Shown one piece after another: positions 12,223-24,340 of a stretch of 64,000 nt of DNA. The stretch spans positions 18,063,462 through 18,127,461 of the forward strand of contig NC_061818.1 in NCBI RefSeq assembly GCF_021462225.1. Reading direction: 5' to 3'. The translations under genes were made by a program, and so were the position numbers. The notes below the pieces were generated by a model. It did no database searches and had not been told where the DNA came from. It was given only the letters and a program-made list of their open reading frames with translations. The DNA comes from Girardinichthys multiradiatus. Lineage: Eukaryota; Chordata; Actinopteri; Cyprinodontiformes; Goodeidae. Every line of letters starts with the position of its first letter. Position 1 is the first letter of the stretch.

Positions 12223-13178
12223 AAAAGGTTATCAAAAAAGTGCACAGAAAATGTTTTCACTTTGACCTTAAGGAGGCAGTAGACTAAAACCAGGATGATG
12301 AGGTGAGCAGCTTATTGCATGAATTTTAAGAAAACAACTCCTGGTTGAACAATTAGTCCCTGATTTGTACATTAGCCCAACACCAACAGTTGAATTCCAC
12401 ATCACTCTAACAAATTAGATCAAGTGTTCAACAAGTACAAATCATTTGGAAAGCAAACATGTCTTTCCACATTATTTTGTTTATATAATTGGATTCCGGT
12501 GCTCTACTTTAATAGTAGATCATGCAAATATTAAGGGTATAAAATTAACCATAAGAAAAACATGAAACATGAATATGAAATTCATGAGTCATGAGTCTTT
12601 GAATCCTAAAATCCCCATTACTTAGAGCTTGCCTATGAGATATTTGAGACTTTAGAGCAGCAGTCAGCAACTTTCACAATGCAAATAACAATTTTTGCCC
12701 TCAATCCATCAAAATAAAACTCGTGTAAAGCCGCAAATGACCTCCTTAAACAAAAACAAAAAAAACGTATTATTTAAAATGTGGAAAATTAGTTTTTTTC
12801 AAGAAACATTTTTAGGTTATAAAATAAAGAAAAAAAAGCTTTTTGAAAAAGAGGATGGATAAACATTCTTCTGTTGGATGTTGATATTTGTGGAAAATTG
12901 GTTCTTTATCATTTTTACCCAGTAATTAAGAGCCTCGTGGAAGGTCCAAAGAGCCACTTGAGGCTCCAGAGCCACAGGTTGCAGACCCCTGCTTTAGAGG
13001 GTCTGAAAAGGATGCTGTGTATAATTGCGGGAAATACAGACACGATCATATTTTACTGTTAATAACCTTCACAAACTAACACACACAATATCACACCCCC
13101 CAAAGTCAGCAAAGGTACGAAAACAAGACATGGATGAGCAAAGAACATAATATCCTCTAAACGTGAACACCACAAATA
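12223..13178. other. Intergenic, no gene seen
   Basis: AT-rich. About 12,650-13,000 reads like a decayed interspersed repeat (GAGCCACTTGAGGCTCCAGAGCC and similar), but it was not identified. No V-segment motif was found. Confidence 0.4.
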
Positions 13179-14746
13179 CAGGTCCTTCTCAAAAAATTAG
13201 CATATTGTGATAAAGTTCATTATTTTCCATAATGTCATGATGAAAATTTAACATTCATATATTTTAGATTCATTGCACACTAACTGAAATATTTCAGGTC
13301 TTTTATTGTCTTAATACGGATGATTGTGGCATACAGCTCATGAAAACCCAAAATTCCTATCTCACAAAATTAGCATATTATTAAAAGGGTCTCTAAACGA
13401 GCTATGAACCTAATCATCTGAATCAACGAGTTAACTCTAAACACCTGCAAAAGATTCCTGAGGCCTTTAAAACTCCCAGCCTGGTTTATCACTCAAAACC
13501 CCAATCATGGGTAAGACTGCCGACCTGACTGCTGTCCAGAAGGCCACTATTGACACCCTCAAGCAAGAGGGTAAGACACAGAAAGAAATTTCTGAACAAA
13601 TAGGCTGTTCCCAGAGTGCTGTATCAAGGCACCTCAGTGGGAAGTCTGTGGGAAGGAAAAAGTGTGGCAGAAAACGCTGCACAACGAGAAGAGGTGACCG
13701 GACCCTGAGGAAGATTGTGGAGAAGGGCCGATTCCAGACCTTGGGGGACCTGCGGAAGCAGTGGACTGAATCTGGAGTAGAAACATCCAGAGCCACCGTG
13801 CACAGGCGTGTGCAAGAAATGGGCTACAGGTGCCGCATTCCCCAGACCTGGGCTACAGAGAAACAGCACTGGACTGTTGCTCAGTGGTCCAAAGTACTTT
13901 TTTCGGATGAAAGCAAATTCTGCATGTCATTCGGAAATCAAGGTGCCAGAGTCTGGAGGAAGACTGGGGAGAAGGAAATGCCAAAATGCCAGAAGTCCAG
14001 TGTCAAGTACCCACAGTCAGTGATGGTCTGGGGTGCCATGTCAGCTGCTGGTGTTGGTCCACTGTGTTTTATCAAGGGCAGGGTCAATGCAGCTAGCTAT
14101 CAGGAGATTTTGGAGCACTTCATGCTTCCATCTGCTGAAAAGCTTTATGGAGATGAAGATTTCATTTTTCAGCACAACCTGGCACCTGCTCACAGTGCTA
14201 AAACCACTGGTAAATGGTTTACTGACCATGGTATCACTGTGCTCAATTGACCTGCCAACTCTCCTGACCTGAACCCCATAGAGAATCTGTGGGATATTGT
14301 GAAGAGAACGTTGAGAGACTCAAGACCCAACACTCTGGATGAGCTAAAGGCCGCTATCGAAGCATCCTGGGCCTCCATAAGACCTCAGCAGTGCCACAGG
14401 TTGATTGCCCCCATGCCACGCCGCATTGAAGCAGTCATTTCTGCAAAAGGATTCCCGACCAAGTATTGAGTGCATAACTGTACATGATTATTTGAAGGTT
14501 GACGTTTTTTGTATTAAAAACACTTTTCTTTTATTGGTCGGATGAAATATGCTAATTTTGTGAGATAGGAATTTTGGGTTTTCATGAGCTGTATGCCAAA
14601 ATCATCCGTTTTAAGACCATAAAAGACCTGAAATATTTCAGTTAGTGTTCAATGAATCTAAAATATATGAATGTAAAATTTTCATCATTACATTATAGAA
14701 AATAATGAACTTTATCACAATATGCTAATTTTTTGAGAAGGACCTG
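13179..14746 (+). mobile_element. Tc1 family 1, copy 3
   Basis: Both terminal repeats are present (CAGGTCC...GGACCTG) with TA on both sides (13,177-13,178 and 14,747-14,748). It is shorter than copies 1 and 5 by an internal deletion. Confidence 0.95.
13507..14469 (+). pseudogene. Tc1 transposase pseudogene (copy 3)
   Basis: Starts with intact MGKTADLTAV. A 42-bp in-frame deletion removes 14 residues after RCRIPQ. TGG-to-TGA at codon 262 of the family numbering truncates the protein (247 residues) before the catalytic Glu. The second catalytic Asp is Asn. The shared codon-262 stop links it to copy 2. Confidence 0.92.
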
Positions 14747-15013
14747 TACAGGCTGCACTGATAACAGCTGCTGTTGTGGTTTAGGTCTTGCAGTTTCTCA
14801 CAGATCAAAAAAACATATTTCACCTGCAACATACAATAATTACTTACAAAATAAGGTTTTAAATATGGTAGGCAGTACAATTAAGCATATTTTTATGATG
14901 CATGAGCACCAGTTGTAAACACAGTAAAGTGTTCTCGAAACTAATGGTGAGGCTGCAAAAATATACTTTATTTCAATTCAACAAGTACAAAGATGATTTT
15001 TAAGGAGGAGCCC

Positions 15014-15021
15014 ATGCAAAA
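15014..15021 (+). promoter_or_regulatory. Octamer-like V promoter element
   Basis: ATGCAAAA 91 bp upstream of the leader ATG at 15,105, within a GGAGGAGCCCATGCAAAACAG context that recurs upstream of the V segments at 37.5 and 38.3 kb. Confidence 0.5.
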
Positions 15022-15104
15022 CAGATATCTTGTACTTCTTTAAAAGAGTTGCTCAAGACTCATTCTGATACATATGCTGCAAACAAAGAGCAGTAACTTT
15101 TACA

Positions 15105-15537
15105 ATGGATAAGCAAATTTATTTGGTTGTTCTTATCATTGTTTCTTTCATCACAACCAGTAAGAAGACAGAGCTTTAATTAAAACAAACTAATATGATC
15201 TTTATATGGTTGCATTAACAAACTATTTTTGCAGGTACTGATGGTCAAACACTGACTGAGTCTGAACCAGTGGTTAAAAGGCCTGGAGAATCCCACAGAC
15301 TGACCTGCACATATTCTGGGTTTAGTAGCACTCCTCACATAGCTTGGATCAGACAGGAAGCTGGAAAAGGATTGGAATGGATTGCTTGGATCCACAGTAA
15401 TGGTGGTAGCAGCTACTACTCTCAGTCAGTGAAAAACAGGTTTACCATCTCCAGAGACAACAACAGGAATCAGGCATATCTGCAGATGAACAGCTTGTCA
15501 AGTCAGGATTCTGCTGTTTATTATTGTGCTCGTGAGA
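15105..15537 (+). CDS. IGHV-like variable segment VA3
   Basis: Leader exon 15,105-15,159 ([18 protein letters not shown]), donor GTAAGA, V exon 15,235-15,537. The sequence has [19 protein letters not shown], a short [17 protein letters not shown]1/framework 2, [32 protein letters not shown] and YYCARE. All splice and domain landmarks are intact. Its closest relative here is the segment at 38.3 kb in cassette B. Its recombination signal has a 22-bp instead of 23-bp spacer, which may lower its use. Confidence 0.87.
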
Positions 15538-15575
15538 CACAGTGACACAGAAAGCGGAAACACTGTACGAAAACT
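15538..15575 (+). other. RSS of VA3 with 22-bp spacer
   Basis: Heptamer CACAGTG (15,538-15,544), 22-bp spacer, nonamer ACGAAAACT (15,567-15,575) with a substitution at its third base. Confidence 0.85.
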
Positions 15576-16830
15576 CAACACATTTATCAAGTTCTGAAGT
15601 TTATTCCTTGAACTTATACGGCTACATTTTAGCATCATCACCAGACTAAATGAGACCAACATTTTCATTATTAGGACATATTATGTAAAGCTGGGTGTTT
15701 TTCAATTGCGCAATGTAATTTTGAAATATCTTTTGTTATTTTTTAAGTTCCGCAGCCATTATAATTTATCCAATATATGTTAATTTTATTTGAGTTATAT
15801 CTTTCTTTTCATGATGTGTTACTTGCCATCGCTTTCAGGCTATCTTCACATCAGTTTTAGAGAAAGTTGAAGTGAAGTGGAGCAAATGTTCTTTGTGTCC
15901 CGGTGTGAATTTAAAAATGTGTTGCTAGTAATAACACTGGACTGAATGTGTTATTACACTGTTTCAGTGAAAGTAGAAAAAGAGGGAGATAAATAATATT
16001 AAATAAAAAAAATCATTTTCGAAAGCTTTTTTAATCATCTGAAGTGAAGTCAGTAACCTAGACACACCTTTTAATGTTGGGCTAGTAAACAAGCACAGTT
16101 GGGCAATGACAAAATTTTCTTTAAAAAAAGATCACATTCAGACATGTCTGATTGTAAACAGTATTACTGGTAAAAGTTTGTAGCAATTCAGTATTCAGTA
16201 TTTTTATATATTTTTTTACTTTTGACAATTACATATTTTCTTAAAGTTGAGTGACACTATTCTAGTTGCACAGTCCAAATTGCTAAATCACTTTCATTCT
16301 AAACATTATTCTGAAAATCTAATTGCAGCTTGATAATAAAATAAATGCTGTACTTTTAGATGCAAACCCAACTTTTTTTAAGGGTAAAAGTAAAGTACAA
16401 TAATTATATTATAATAAGGATAAAAGATCAAATAAACCTGAACGTATAAAGCAGCAGGATTTATGGTTAATGTTGAATTTAGAGCTTTTGTTTTGCTGAG
16501 AGAACTCCTTGCTAACATAAAGTCACTGCTGAGCTTGTAAAAGATAAAATATAAACATAAACACTAAATTGGTTGTGACAATGTTGTCAAGTAAGTAAAT
16601 TTTTATTTGTATAGCACCTTTCACAGACAAAATTACAAAGTGCTTCACAAAACTCATAAGAAAAGCAAAGCAAATATAAACATCACATGAATTAATTGGA
16701 TGTCGGCCCATCCATTGCTGCTTCAACTCTTCAACAGAGATTTTCCACAAGATTTATGAGTGTGTCTATGTAAATTTTTTATTTTCATTTCAGAAGCACA
16801 ATTGTGAAGTCACACACTGATGTTGACTTA
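15576..16830. other. Intergenic, no gene seen
   Basis: Very AT-rich spacer. About 16,590-16,660 (TTTTTATTTGTATAGCACCTTTC) resembles the 3' tail of a fish LINE or SINE. Confidence 0.4.
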
Positions 16831-17520
16831 GAAGACTTGGCTTGCAGTTTCCGCTCTTATTCATCCCAAAGGGGTTCTATTGGGTTGATATCAGGACCCT
16901 GTTAGGCAAGTTCTTTCACTCCAAATTTGTTCATCCATGTATTTATCAATGTTGCTTTGCGCACAGCTGGACAGCCATGTAAATGGTAACCTAATTAAAT
17001 TTATATAGCGCTTTTCTAGTCAAATTGACAACTCAAGCACTTTACACAAGAGCCACATTCACCCAATCACAAATGGATACACAGATATGCCGAATGGTTG
17101 GCAGCTGCAGATTAAGGGCCTTGCTCAGGGGCAGATCAACATGTAGCAGACTGAAGCTAGAGTTGAACCCACAATTTTTGGATTGCAAGATGCCTACGCT
17201 GTCTTCTCCTGGCAACTGCTTAACTCAGACTCGTTTATTGGATCACCAAATCAAGAGGCATGATTAATAACTCATTAAAGCTTCTTTTCTCTGCTATAGA
17301 GTCCAGTGGTGGTGTGCATTACACCCCTGCATCCAACAGATTGCAGTGCACTTGGTGATGTAAAGCTTGATGTAGCTGCTCAACCATAAAAACTTTCACA
17401 ACTATTTATAGAATCAGTCTACGTGCTTATGTGTTGGATTTTATACACCAGTGGCCACGGATGTGATGAGAACACCTGGATTCAGTAATTTGGGTGGGTG
17501 AGTGAATACTTTTGGCAATG
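16831..17520 (-). mobile_element. Degenerate DNA-transposon and repeat remnants
   Basis: On the minus strand near 16,855-16,900 the translation resembles the SPDxNPIE region of a Tc1-like transposase (CATCCCAAAGGGGTTCTATT and following). About 16,990-17,130 looks like a separate dispersed tail repeat (TTATATAGCGCTTTTCTAGT). About 17,290-17,515 ends with AATACTTTTGGCAATGTGCA, typical of a transposon end. None is intact and the families are not certain. Confidence 0.45.
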
Positions 17521-19316
17521 TGCATATTTGAAACTGTGAAAAACAAATACTCTGAGAAAGAATGTGTGTTTATGTCTGAAATAATCTGCTTGATTCTATT
17601 AGTTTCTTCTTTTGCAAAGTGAAATTCCTGACAGCTTTCCATAAAGACACCCTGAATCAATATGCCCCTTTGACAATTTGTTCCTCATTCCATGTTAATG
17701 CATTTCCTGTCGACTTCAATTTTATGTCCCTAACCAAACCATTTTGTATTCATGTACTTAAACCTCACCACATCAGTTTATTTTTCTTTGCAGTGAAGTG
17801 TTTTATGATTTATGCTGATCTATTAATAGGAGTTGGACAATTTCCTTTTAGTAGACAATAAGTAAGGCTGTAACCAAGTCCTTCGAAGGATGCAGCCCCT
17901 GAATTTGGACACATCATAGATTATACAAAACCCCAATACATCCTTCATTGCATGGTCAGTATAAAACTACCTTTGATAGACAGTACTCTTTGACACCTGA
18001 AAAAGTCTGGTAAGAAAAGACCAAAACTTCTGAGGTATACAATGGTAAAGGGAAAACATTACCAGGTTCTGACTTTTGTTGATGTTTGCATTAGAAAAAG
18101 AAAAGGCAACGTTTACACCAATGTACTCTCACGTGTGAGTTTCCCTGAGAAAATAAATTTTTTTTGTTGTAATCATGCCCTACAGACTACTTACTATTAT
18201 TATTATTATAACTGATATAATTTTTTATTATTTCCAAATGTTAGAGAATGTGATCTGCTAATACAGATACTCTGTGGCTGTGCAGGCAAGTACATTTCTA
18301 CCCATGAACTGTCAGGGTGTTTTAGGAAACTACACAGGTTGAAACAGTCAGCCAGCAGAATATTATAGAAGTTTTAAACTGAAAACATTCATCTAAGAAA
18401 AGGTTCAGTACTTACTACAACTCTAAATCATTGATTTTAAAAAGAAAATTCTGCAGCCTTAAGACAGCTGTGCACTGTCCAGGTGCAACGATATTCAGAA
18501 CATCTGTCCAGAAAGAATCACTGCCTGAACAATCTTTACATAAAGCCTACATAGTGCTGTCTCTGTCAAGAATGTTTTTTTCTCTATGACTATAAATACA
18601 AATGTAGTATTCCAATAAAATGATGCACACATGAGTAAATGTTTCAATGTTATTTAAGACTTTATTTCAGTCATTTGTCTGAAAAAGAAGTGTGAACATT
18701 TATGTTAAAAATAATTTAGATTTGAATTCTCAGTAACTGTCACACTAGGTTGAGGTACGTTTATTGCACTGGGGCATCAGAACTACTTTCATTATAGTCA
18801 GTATGTGAATAAAGGTGTTATGGGGAGTGGTACTTGTGCCTATATCCAGTAGTCAATGGGCAAAAGACTGCACTGCGGCAACCACAGTGCCAACACTCAG
18901 AGCAGTTAAAAGCTTTAGTTATCCTAACATTCATGTTTCTGAAATGTGAGAGAAAACTTACACATGCACAAGGAGAAGATGGAAACTCCACATTCAAATG
19001 ACCTGGCAAAGATTTGAAACCACAACCTTTTAACAACTGCCCTGTTTTTTATCCCATTGTTTTACATCTGGTTGATTTTGACTAGGACGAAATAATTTAA
19101 TAGATGTGCTGTATATTGTTATTACGCTATACAGAGGAAGACTGGGCATTGTATAATATTTCTATAATTTTTTAGGTTTAATTCAGAATATATCTTTTAA
19201 CTCAAATGTTGGAGCTTCCAAGAATATTTAGTACTAAACCTTTGAACTTGACAGGTAAAACAAAAATAATAATAAAATAAAATGTCCCATTTTAGAGTTT
19301 GTGCTCTCCTAGTTTT
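17521..19316. other. Intergenic, no gene seen
   Basis: No supported gene. About 19,050-19,200 matches 48,850-48,960, upstream of the related V at 49.1 kb, so this is duplicated V-flanking DNA. Confidence 0.5.
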
Positions 19317-19324
19317 ATGCAAAT
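19317..19324 (+). promoter_or_regulatory. Ig octamer upstream of a V pseudogene
   Basis: Perfect ATGCAAAT, with the same surroundings (TAGTTTTATGCAAATTC-like) as the octamer at 49,031. Confidence 0.7.
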
Positions 19325-19385
19325 CAAGACATTCCCCATCTCTCAATTATAAAAACCTCCTGAGGCTGTGTTTTTTTTTTACCAC

Positions 19386-19769
19386 AGACCATCTTCTGTC
19401 TAACTCGGCTACAGCTCTTGGATTAATAAACCACCTCATGTTCATTTGCAGACGAATTGATTTTACAAAAATATTTTTCTGTTTTGAACCGGTGTGAAGT
19501 GTGAACAGCTGACTCAATCAGCCTCTGTAACATTGCAGCCAGACCAGCAGAAAACTATCAGTTGTCAGGTCTCTTATTCTGTAGGTAGACATCACACTCA
19601 CTGGACCAGGCAGCCATTAGGAAAATGACTGTTGGATATGACACCTACCAGAAAGATTCTCTAAAGAATAAGTTCAGCTTTAGCTTAGACTCTTTCAGCA
19701 ACACAGTGACACAACAGGGAAAAAATATGCAGTCATTGGGTCATATCAATGACCCAATAACTGCATATT
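19386..19769 (+). pseudogene. V pseudogene, homologue of VB6
   Basis: The leader matches the 49.1-kb segment but its ATG is ATC. The V part reads CEQLTQSASVTLQPDQQKTI..CQVSYSVG then HTHWTRQP. A deletion then removes framework 2 and CDR2, rejoining at VGYDTYQKDSLKNKFSF. The framework 3 end is replaced by an inverted repeat (19,724-19,769), so the YYC end and the RSS are absent. Confidence 0.85.
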
Positions 19770-20302
19770 ATAAATAAAAGGTGACACGTACTTCAAAGAA
19801 AAAACTCCTGAATAATCTGATTTAAATCCAAGTGATGCAAATATGAGTACATTGAAATCTAAATACACAGTGATTTAACAATCAGAGGCAATAGAAAAAC
19901 ACTGATTTAGTAACAAAGTTTCTGCCAATACATTTTCAAGTCATTCACATAAACACAATCACAATAACTTTTAATCACTAATCACAAACAAAAATGTGTT
20001 TACATTTTTCCACAGAGGTTGCAGTAACATAAGAGAAAAAAAAATGCTTAATGCAAAAGTTCAAGAGCATCTCAGCTAAGCTATTTCAACATCTGTATTT
20101 AATTAATTTAATTTCCATTTATCTTCTTAAAAATGCCAACAGTTTCATGTGATACAATTTCATATTTCCTTCATAATGATCTGGATCTTCTTTGTATATA
20201 GGAAGTTAATTTTATAACATGCTCCAATATTCTCTGTGAACATCTAAAGACCTTCAAAACCTGGTGGCTCACAGTCCACAGACACTCCCACTGAGGGATA
20301 TG

Positions 20303-20310
20303 ATGCAAAT
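20303..20310 (+). promoter_or_regulatory. Ig octamer upstream of V at 20.4 kb
   Basis: Perfect ATGCAAAT, 93 bp upstream of the leader ATG at 20,396. Confidence 0.7.
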
Positions 20311-20395
20311 CTGCAGGCTGATCATAGTATTTCTGTCCTGCTGACTTACTCATCAACTTTGTGAGGACCAGCAGATGTTTATTCTCTAACTAAGG

Positions 20396-20873
20396 ATGAA
20401 TAGTCTCAGTCTTGTGCTGCTTTTTGTCTTTCTTCCCTGTAAGTTGTCTTGCTTTTTTGAGTTGTGCCAATTTATAATGTATAATATATATTTTAACTTA
20501 TATTTTATAATTTAATTTATAATCATCAATCACAGAAAACCATTAGTTTTTTTTCTATTTAGGTTGTACAGGTCAAAGTATGGAATCCATTCCTTCCAGT
20601 CAAGTGGTGAAAAAGTCTGGGGAGACTCTGAGCCTCTCCTGCAGAGGATCTGGATTCTCATTTGACTGCTGTAGCATGCACTGGATCAGGCAACCTGCAG
20701 GAAAAGCACTGCAATGGATGGGACGTGTGTACAGTCATGGGAGAACAACAGAGTATTCCAGCAGTTTTCAAGATTGAATTGAAATCAGCAGAGATAACAG
20801 CAACAGTATGGTTTATCTGAGATTACCCAGCTTAAAGCCAGAGGACTCTGCTGTTTATTACTGTGCCAGAGGG
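20396..20873 (+). pseudogene. V pseudogene with one stop in framework 3
   Basis: Leader exon 20,396-20,438 (MNSLSLVLLFVFLP), donor GTAAGT, V exon 20,563-20,873. It is nearly identical in design to the intact segment at 25.1 kb: [55 protein letters not shown] framework 3, YYCARG. The Gly codon of the framework 3 start is TGA (about 20,776), the only obvious lesion. CDR1 has two adjacent cysteines. The RSS is intact, so it can still rearrange but not encode a full chain. Confidence 0.88.
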
Positions 20874-20912
20874 CACAGTGTTAAAAGTAGGTGGAGATGC
20901 TTAACAAAAACG
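20874..20912 (+). other. 23-RSS of the 20.4-kb V
   Basis: Heptamer CACAGTG (20,874-20,880), 23-bp spacer, nonamer ACAAAAACG (20,904-20,912). Confidence 0.9.
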
Positions 20913-21164
20913 TAACAGAAAATGTTCTCAGATTGACCTTATGGTGGCAGTGTTGACTAAGAACAGTATAATGCTGAGTGACCAGTGTGCTACATGAAAG
21001 CAGAAGCTAATTTCATTTATGAGTTATTTAATAGTTTTTCAACTTAAAACATTTGCTTATAATTGAATCCCACCAATTCAGCTAATATTTTCTCTTATAT
21101 TGTTTTTAATAAGAGAAACAAATTAATTTATGCCTTTAGAATTTGCATTGCTGCAGCCTGTTCA

Positions 21165-21610
21165 TAGAGGACCCTGCCTCCGACACTGGAGAATGTCATC
21201 ATGCCAAAATATTTATTTAGACACTTTGTGGAGAGTGTGATATCTGCCATCATCTGCTGGGGTAGTAGCATCAGAGCCAGGGGCTTTAAAAAAGCTCAAC
21301 AAGCTAATAAAAAGGTTGGCTCTGTTCTGGGGACTCCTCTGGAACCTCTGGAAATGATTGTGAAAATAAAGGATTCTTCATGAAATGAAGAACGTAATGG
21401 AGAACCCTGAGCATCCTCTTCATGAGACTGTTGTACAACAACAGAGTGTCTTCAGTCAGAGGCTTCTTCAGATATGCCGTAAGACAGACCGCTACAGGAG
21501 AGCCTTCCTGCCCACAGCCATCAGCATCTACAACAGCTCTTTTAAGAAACCTGCAAAATATGAGCTACAACAACATTTAATTTCCCTTTGGAATTAATAA
21601 AGTATTTATG
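21165..21610 (+). mobile_element. LINE reverse-transcriptase C-terminal fragment
   Basis: Two overlapping frames (21,201-21,383 and 21,385-21,597) read as the C-terminus of a fish non-LTR retrotransposon protein: ...KVGSVLGTPLEPLEMIV, then HPLHETVVQQQSVFSQRL...RYRRAFLPTAISIYNSS, with a frameshift between them. It is a 5'-truncated, dead copy. Confidence 0.75.
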
Positions 21611-23775
21611 AATTTGAACTAAATTAAAGTAACTTACATTAGTATGTTTTCAAATCAATTGTACGTGCATTTTGTCAACTGTCAGAATATGGAAAATTGA
21701 GCTAAATCTAAAGAATTATGTCAAACTATGATGACCAATTAAAAGAGAAATCATGTTTTCGCACATAATGAGTGCATGTATTATTAACTTTGATTTTATT
21801 TTATTAAAAACCGAGCTGATTTTAGAATTATCCTATGTTTTATGCCTTTCATGTACGTCTCTGCTTGCTCTATGGATTAGTCTTATCACTTTATCTAAGG
21901 TTAAGCTACAGCAACTATTTTTATCGATCAATCGCCTATACCTACTTATCGTTATAGCCGGCAGGCTGGGGCCTGTCTTCAGCGGTCATTGGGCAAGAGG
22001 TGGGGCACACCTACAAAATAAGACCTGCTAGATATTCTTCAAAACGAGGAAAAACAAAAGAAAGAAATCACCATTGATGCAACCCTGAAATGTGTTGATC
22101 AGCATGAGTAAAGGAATGACTACAGGAAAGTAGCTACTTACCTAAACCTGCCCATATCTTTGATCTAAACAATATTAAAAACTGATACTCCTAGCAAAGG
22201 CTGAACAAGGACCCATTTTTGTCTTGCCACCATAAACAGCATGCAGTATGATACGGGAAGGAGAAAAAGAACTGCAGCAAAGAGTGGCATCCTGGGGGCA
22301 CCCGAGATCCATAAGAATCATTAGATGACATCTAAATGCCAAGTTGTTGTTTGAGAGGCATGCAGAGAAAAAGCCTGTTCCACCTACCTTCACAAAAGTA
22401 AACTTCTTAACTGTTACTGGAACTTTGACTGGAGCTATGTACTTTTGGTCAGATTGAGCTATTTGGCAACAAACATTGCAGGTAGGTCTGGCAAAACTTT
22501 AAAGGATAATTATGTGGAAAGGCACATCGTGCTCATTGATGGTGGAGGATCTAAGATACTGTTGGCCTGCTTCTCTTCCATGACCCTGTGAGTCTTGTTA
22601 ATGTGCACAACACCATGACCTCTTTTAAAAGCTAGGACATTTTAAATACATCTGGTGGCCTCGGCCAGAAAAGTGAAAATGGGTCAGAATTTGGTGTTAT
22701 AGCATAATGATTCAATACATATGGGCAGATCCACGCAGAAATGAATCACCAGACACAAATACAACCTTCTACCATCATAATTCCAGTTCAAAACCTGAAA
22801 CTTACAGAAATGAGAGAAAAGGAGAGGAGCCAGAACAATCTGTGATTGTGCAAAGAGAAATGTTCTCTATCTGATTTAGAGGTGTTGGTTATGGTTTTCT
22901 TATGGGTTCATTTTTTTTTAAGCATTTTTCTTGTTGTGGTGTGCTATCAGATTTTGCCTTATTCCGTTATTTATTGCCATATCAGTGTTTTATTTATGTT
23001 TCTATATTTCTTTGTATTTAGTTTTATAGTTTATTCTTGTGTTCTTCATACTTTGAGTTACTTTTGTTAGTATTGTCTGTTAGATTATTCCCACTATCTC
23101 TGCTCAGCTCCATTCATGTTTATTTGGCTTCACTCACTGTCACTTGATGATCAACTTTATTCAGTTTGCCTGTTTCCTTCCAATCAGTCTCCTTGTTTTC
23201 ACCTGTGCCATCCACTATATGTGCCCTTCTGTTCTGTTTGCTCCTCACTGGAGAATACTGCTCTTTTCATAGCAGCTTTATCCATTGCTCAATATTTCTT
23301 CCACCTCATGCCTGCCTATAAGTGTTTGCCTTCTATTTATTAAATTCAAATCACCGAACCGCTGCTGCCTGCCTGTCTGCGCTTGGGTCCTACTCAAAGA
23401 TCCCTTTCTGACACAATCTCTATGCTCCAACCTAGTTAAATGTTTGGTCTTTTGGTTTTGTGTAGTGCTGTTTTACAACTCAGTCAGTTTCTCCTGTGTC
23501 ACAGAATCATGTCATGGAAGTTGTTTTAGTGACCAAAATCAGGTCAAATTTTTGAAGTGACATTAAAGTTTCAGAGTCACATTCTGATTCAAACCATAAA
23601 GCACTCTGAACTTCCCATTTAACACTGAACATTATTCTTCTTAGAATGGGCAAAATATTAGACACCTGTATCACAAAACAGTGTTACATCTTTGTATCAA
23701 TTTTTCAAGTACTGTTAGAAAAATAGTTGTAAATGCATCTGTGAGAAGTTTCCTCCATCCTGTGAGGTGGAGTCA
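21611..23775. other. Intergenic with duplicated flank
   Basis: No gene is supported. About 22,655-22,740 matches 50,145-50,235, and about 23,430-23,640 matches 50,265-50,470, both upstream of related V segments. The sequence between them is extra in cassette A. About 21,960-22,020 and 25,850-25,900 share a dispersed repeat motif (TCATTGGGC-AGAGG). Confidence 0.5.
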
Positions 23776-23783
23776 ATGCAAAT
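23776..23783 (+). promoter_or_regulatory. Ig octamer upstream of V at 23.9 kb
   Basis: Perfect ATGCAAAT, 80 bp upstream of the leader ATG at 23,856. Confidence 0.7.
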
Positions 23784-23855
23784 CTTGACGATCTCCTTGT
23801 ATTTATCTGGCTGCAGAGAGTCTAACAAGGAACAGAGCTCACTCCGGTTAAAACC

Positions 23856-24301
23856 ATGAATTGTAGGACAGGGCTGCTGTTTTTAACTTTGTACCTGGCA
23901 GTTTAAAAGTTTACACTAATTTTGAACTGAAAAAGTCCTTCTGCTAAGGCCAGACAAGCTAAATTACGAACTTTTTGTTCTTGTGTAAACAGGTGTTGCA
24001 GGTCAGACTCTGAGAGAATCTGAATCGGTGGTTAAAAGACCTGGAGAGTCCCACAAACTGACCTGTACAGCCTCTGGTTTCACATTTGGGGACTACTGGA
24101 TGCATTGGATCAGACAGTCTCCAGGGAAAGGGCTGGAATGGGTTTCAGCTATCAGTTATTGGGCTGGAAGTGACAAACACTACTCTCACTCAGTTCAAGG
24201 CCGGTTTGCCATCACCAGAGACAATAACAAGCAGCAGGTGTTTCTGCAGATGAACAGTCTGAAAACTGAGGATTCAGCTGTTTATTACTGTGCTCGAGAT
24301 G
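23856..24301 (+). CDS. IGHV-like segment VA4, leader splice doubtful
   Basis: Leader 23,856-23,901 ([15 protein letters not shown]), V exon 23,993-24,301. The V domain is complete: [70 protein letters not shown]. The leader donor seems damaged: its homologue at 50.7 kb reads GGCAG-GTAAAG, while here it reads GGCAGTTTAAAAG. Splicing at the remaining GT would put the V exon out of phase. The segment may be non-functional despite an intact V exon, or may use a cryptic donor. Confidence 0.72.
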
Positions 24302-24340
24302 CACAGTGAAGGAAGCTGGCTTGGTTGATGTACAAAAACC
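24302..24340 (+). other. 23-RSS of VA4
   Basis: Heptamer CACAGTG (24,302-24,308), 23-bp spacer, consensus nonamer ACAAAAACC (24,332-24,340). Confidence 0.93.

Noticed and set aside
20396..20873. Calling the 20.4-kb V functional
   Set aside because: The leader, splice sites and RSS are intact, but TGA at the start of framework 3 interrupts the domain. Without evidence of a sequencing error it is treated as a pseudogene.
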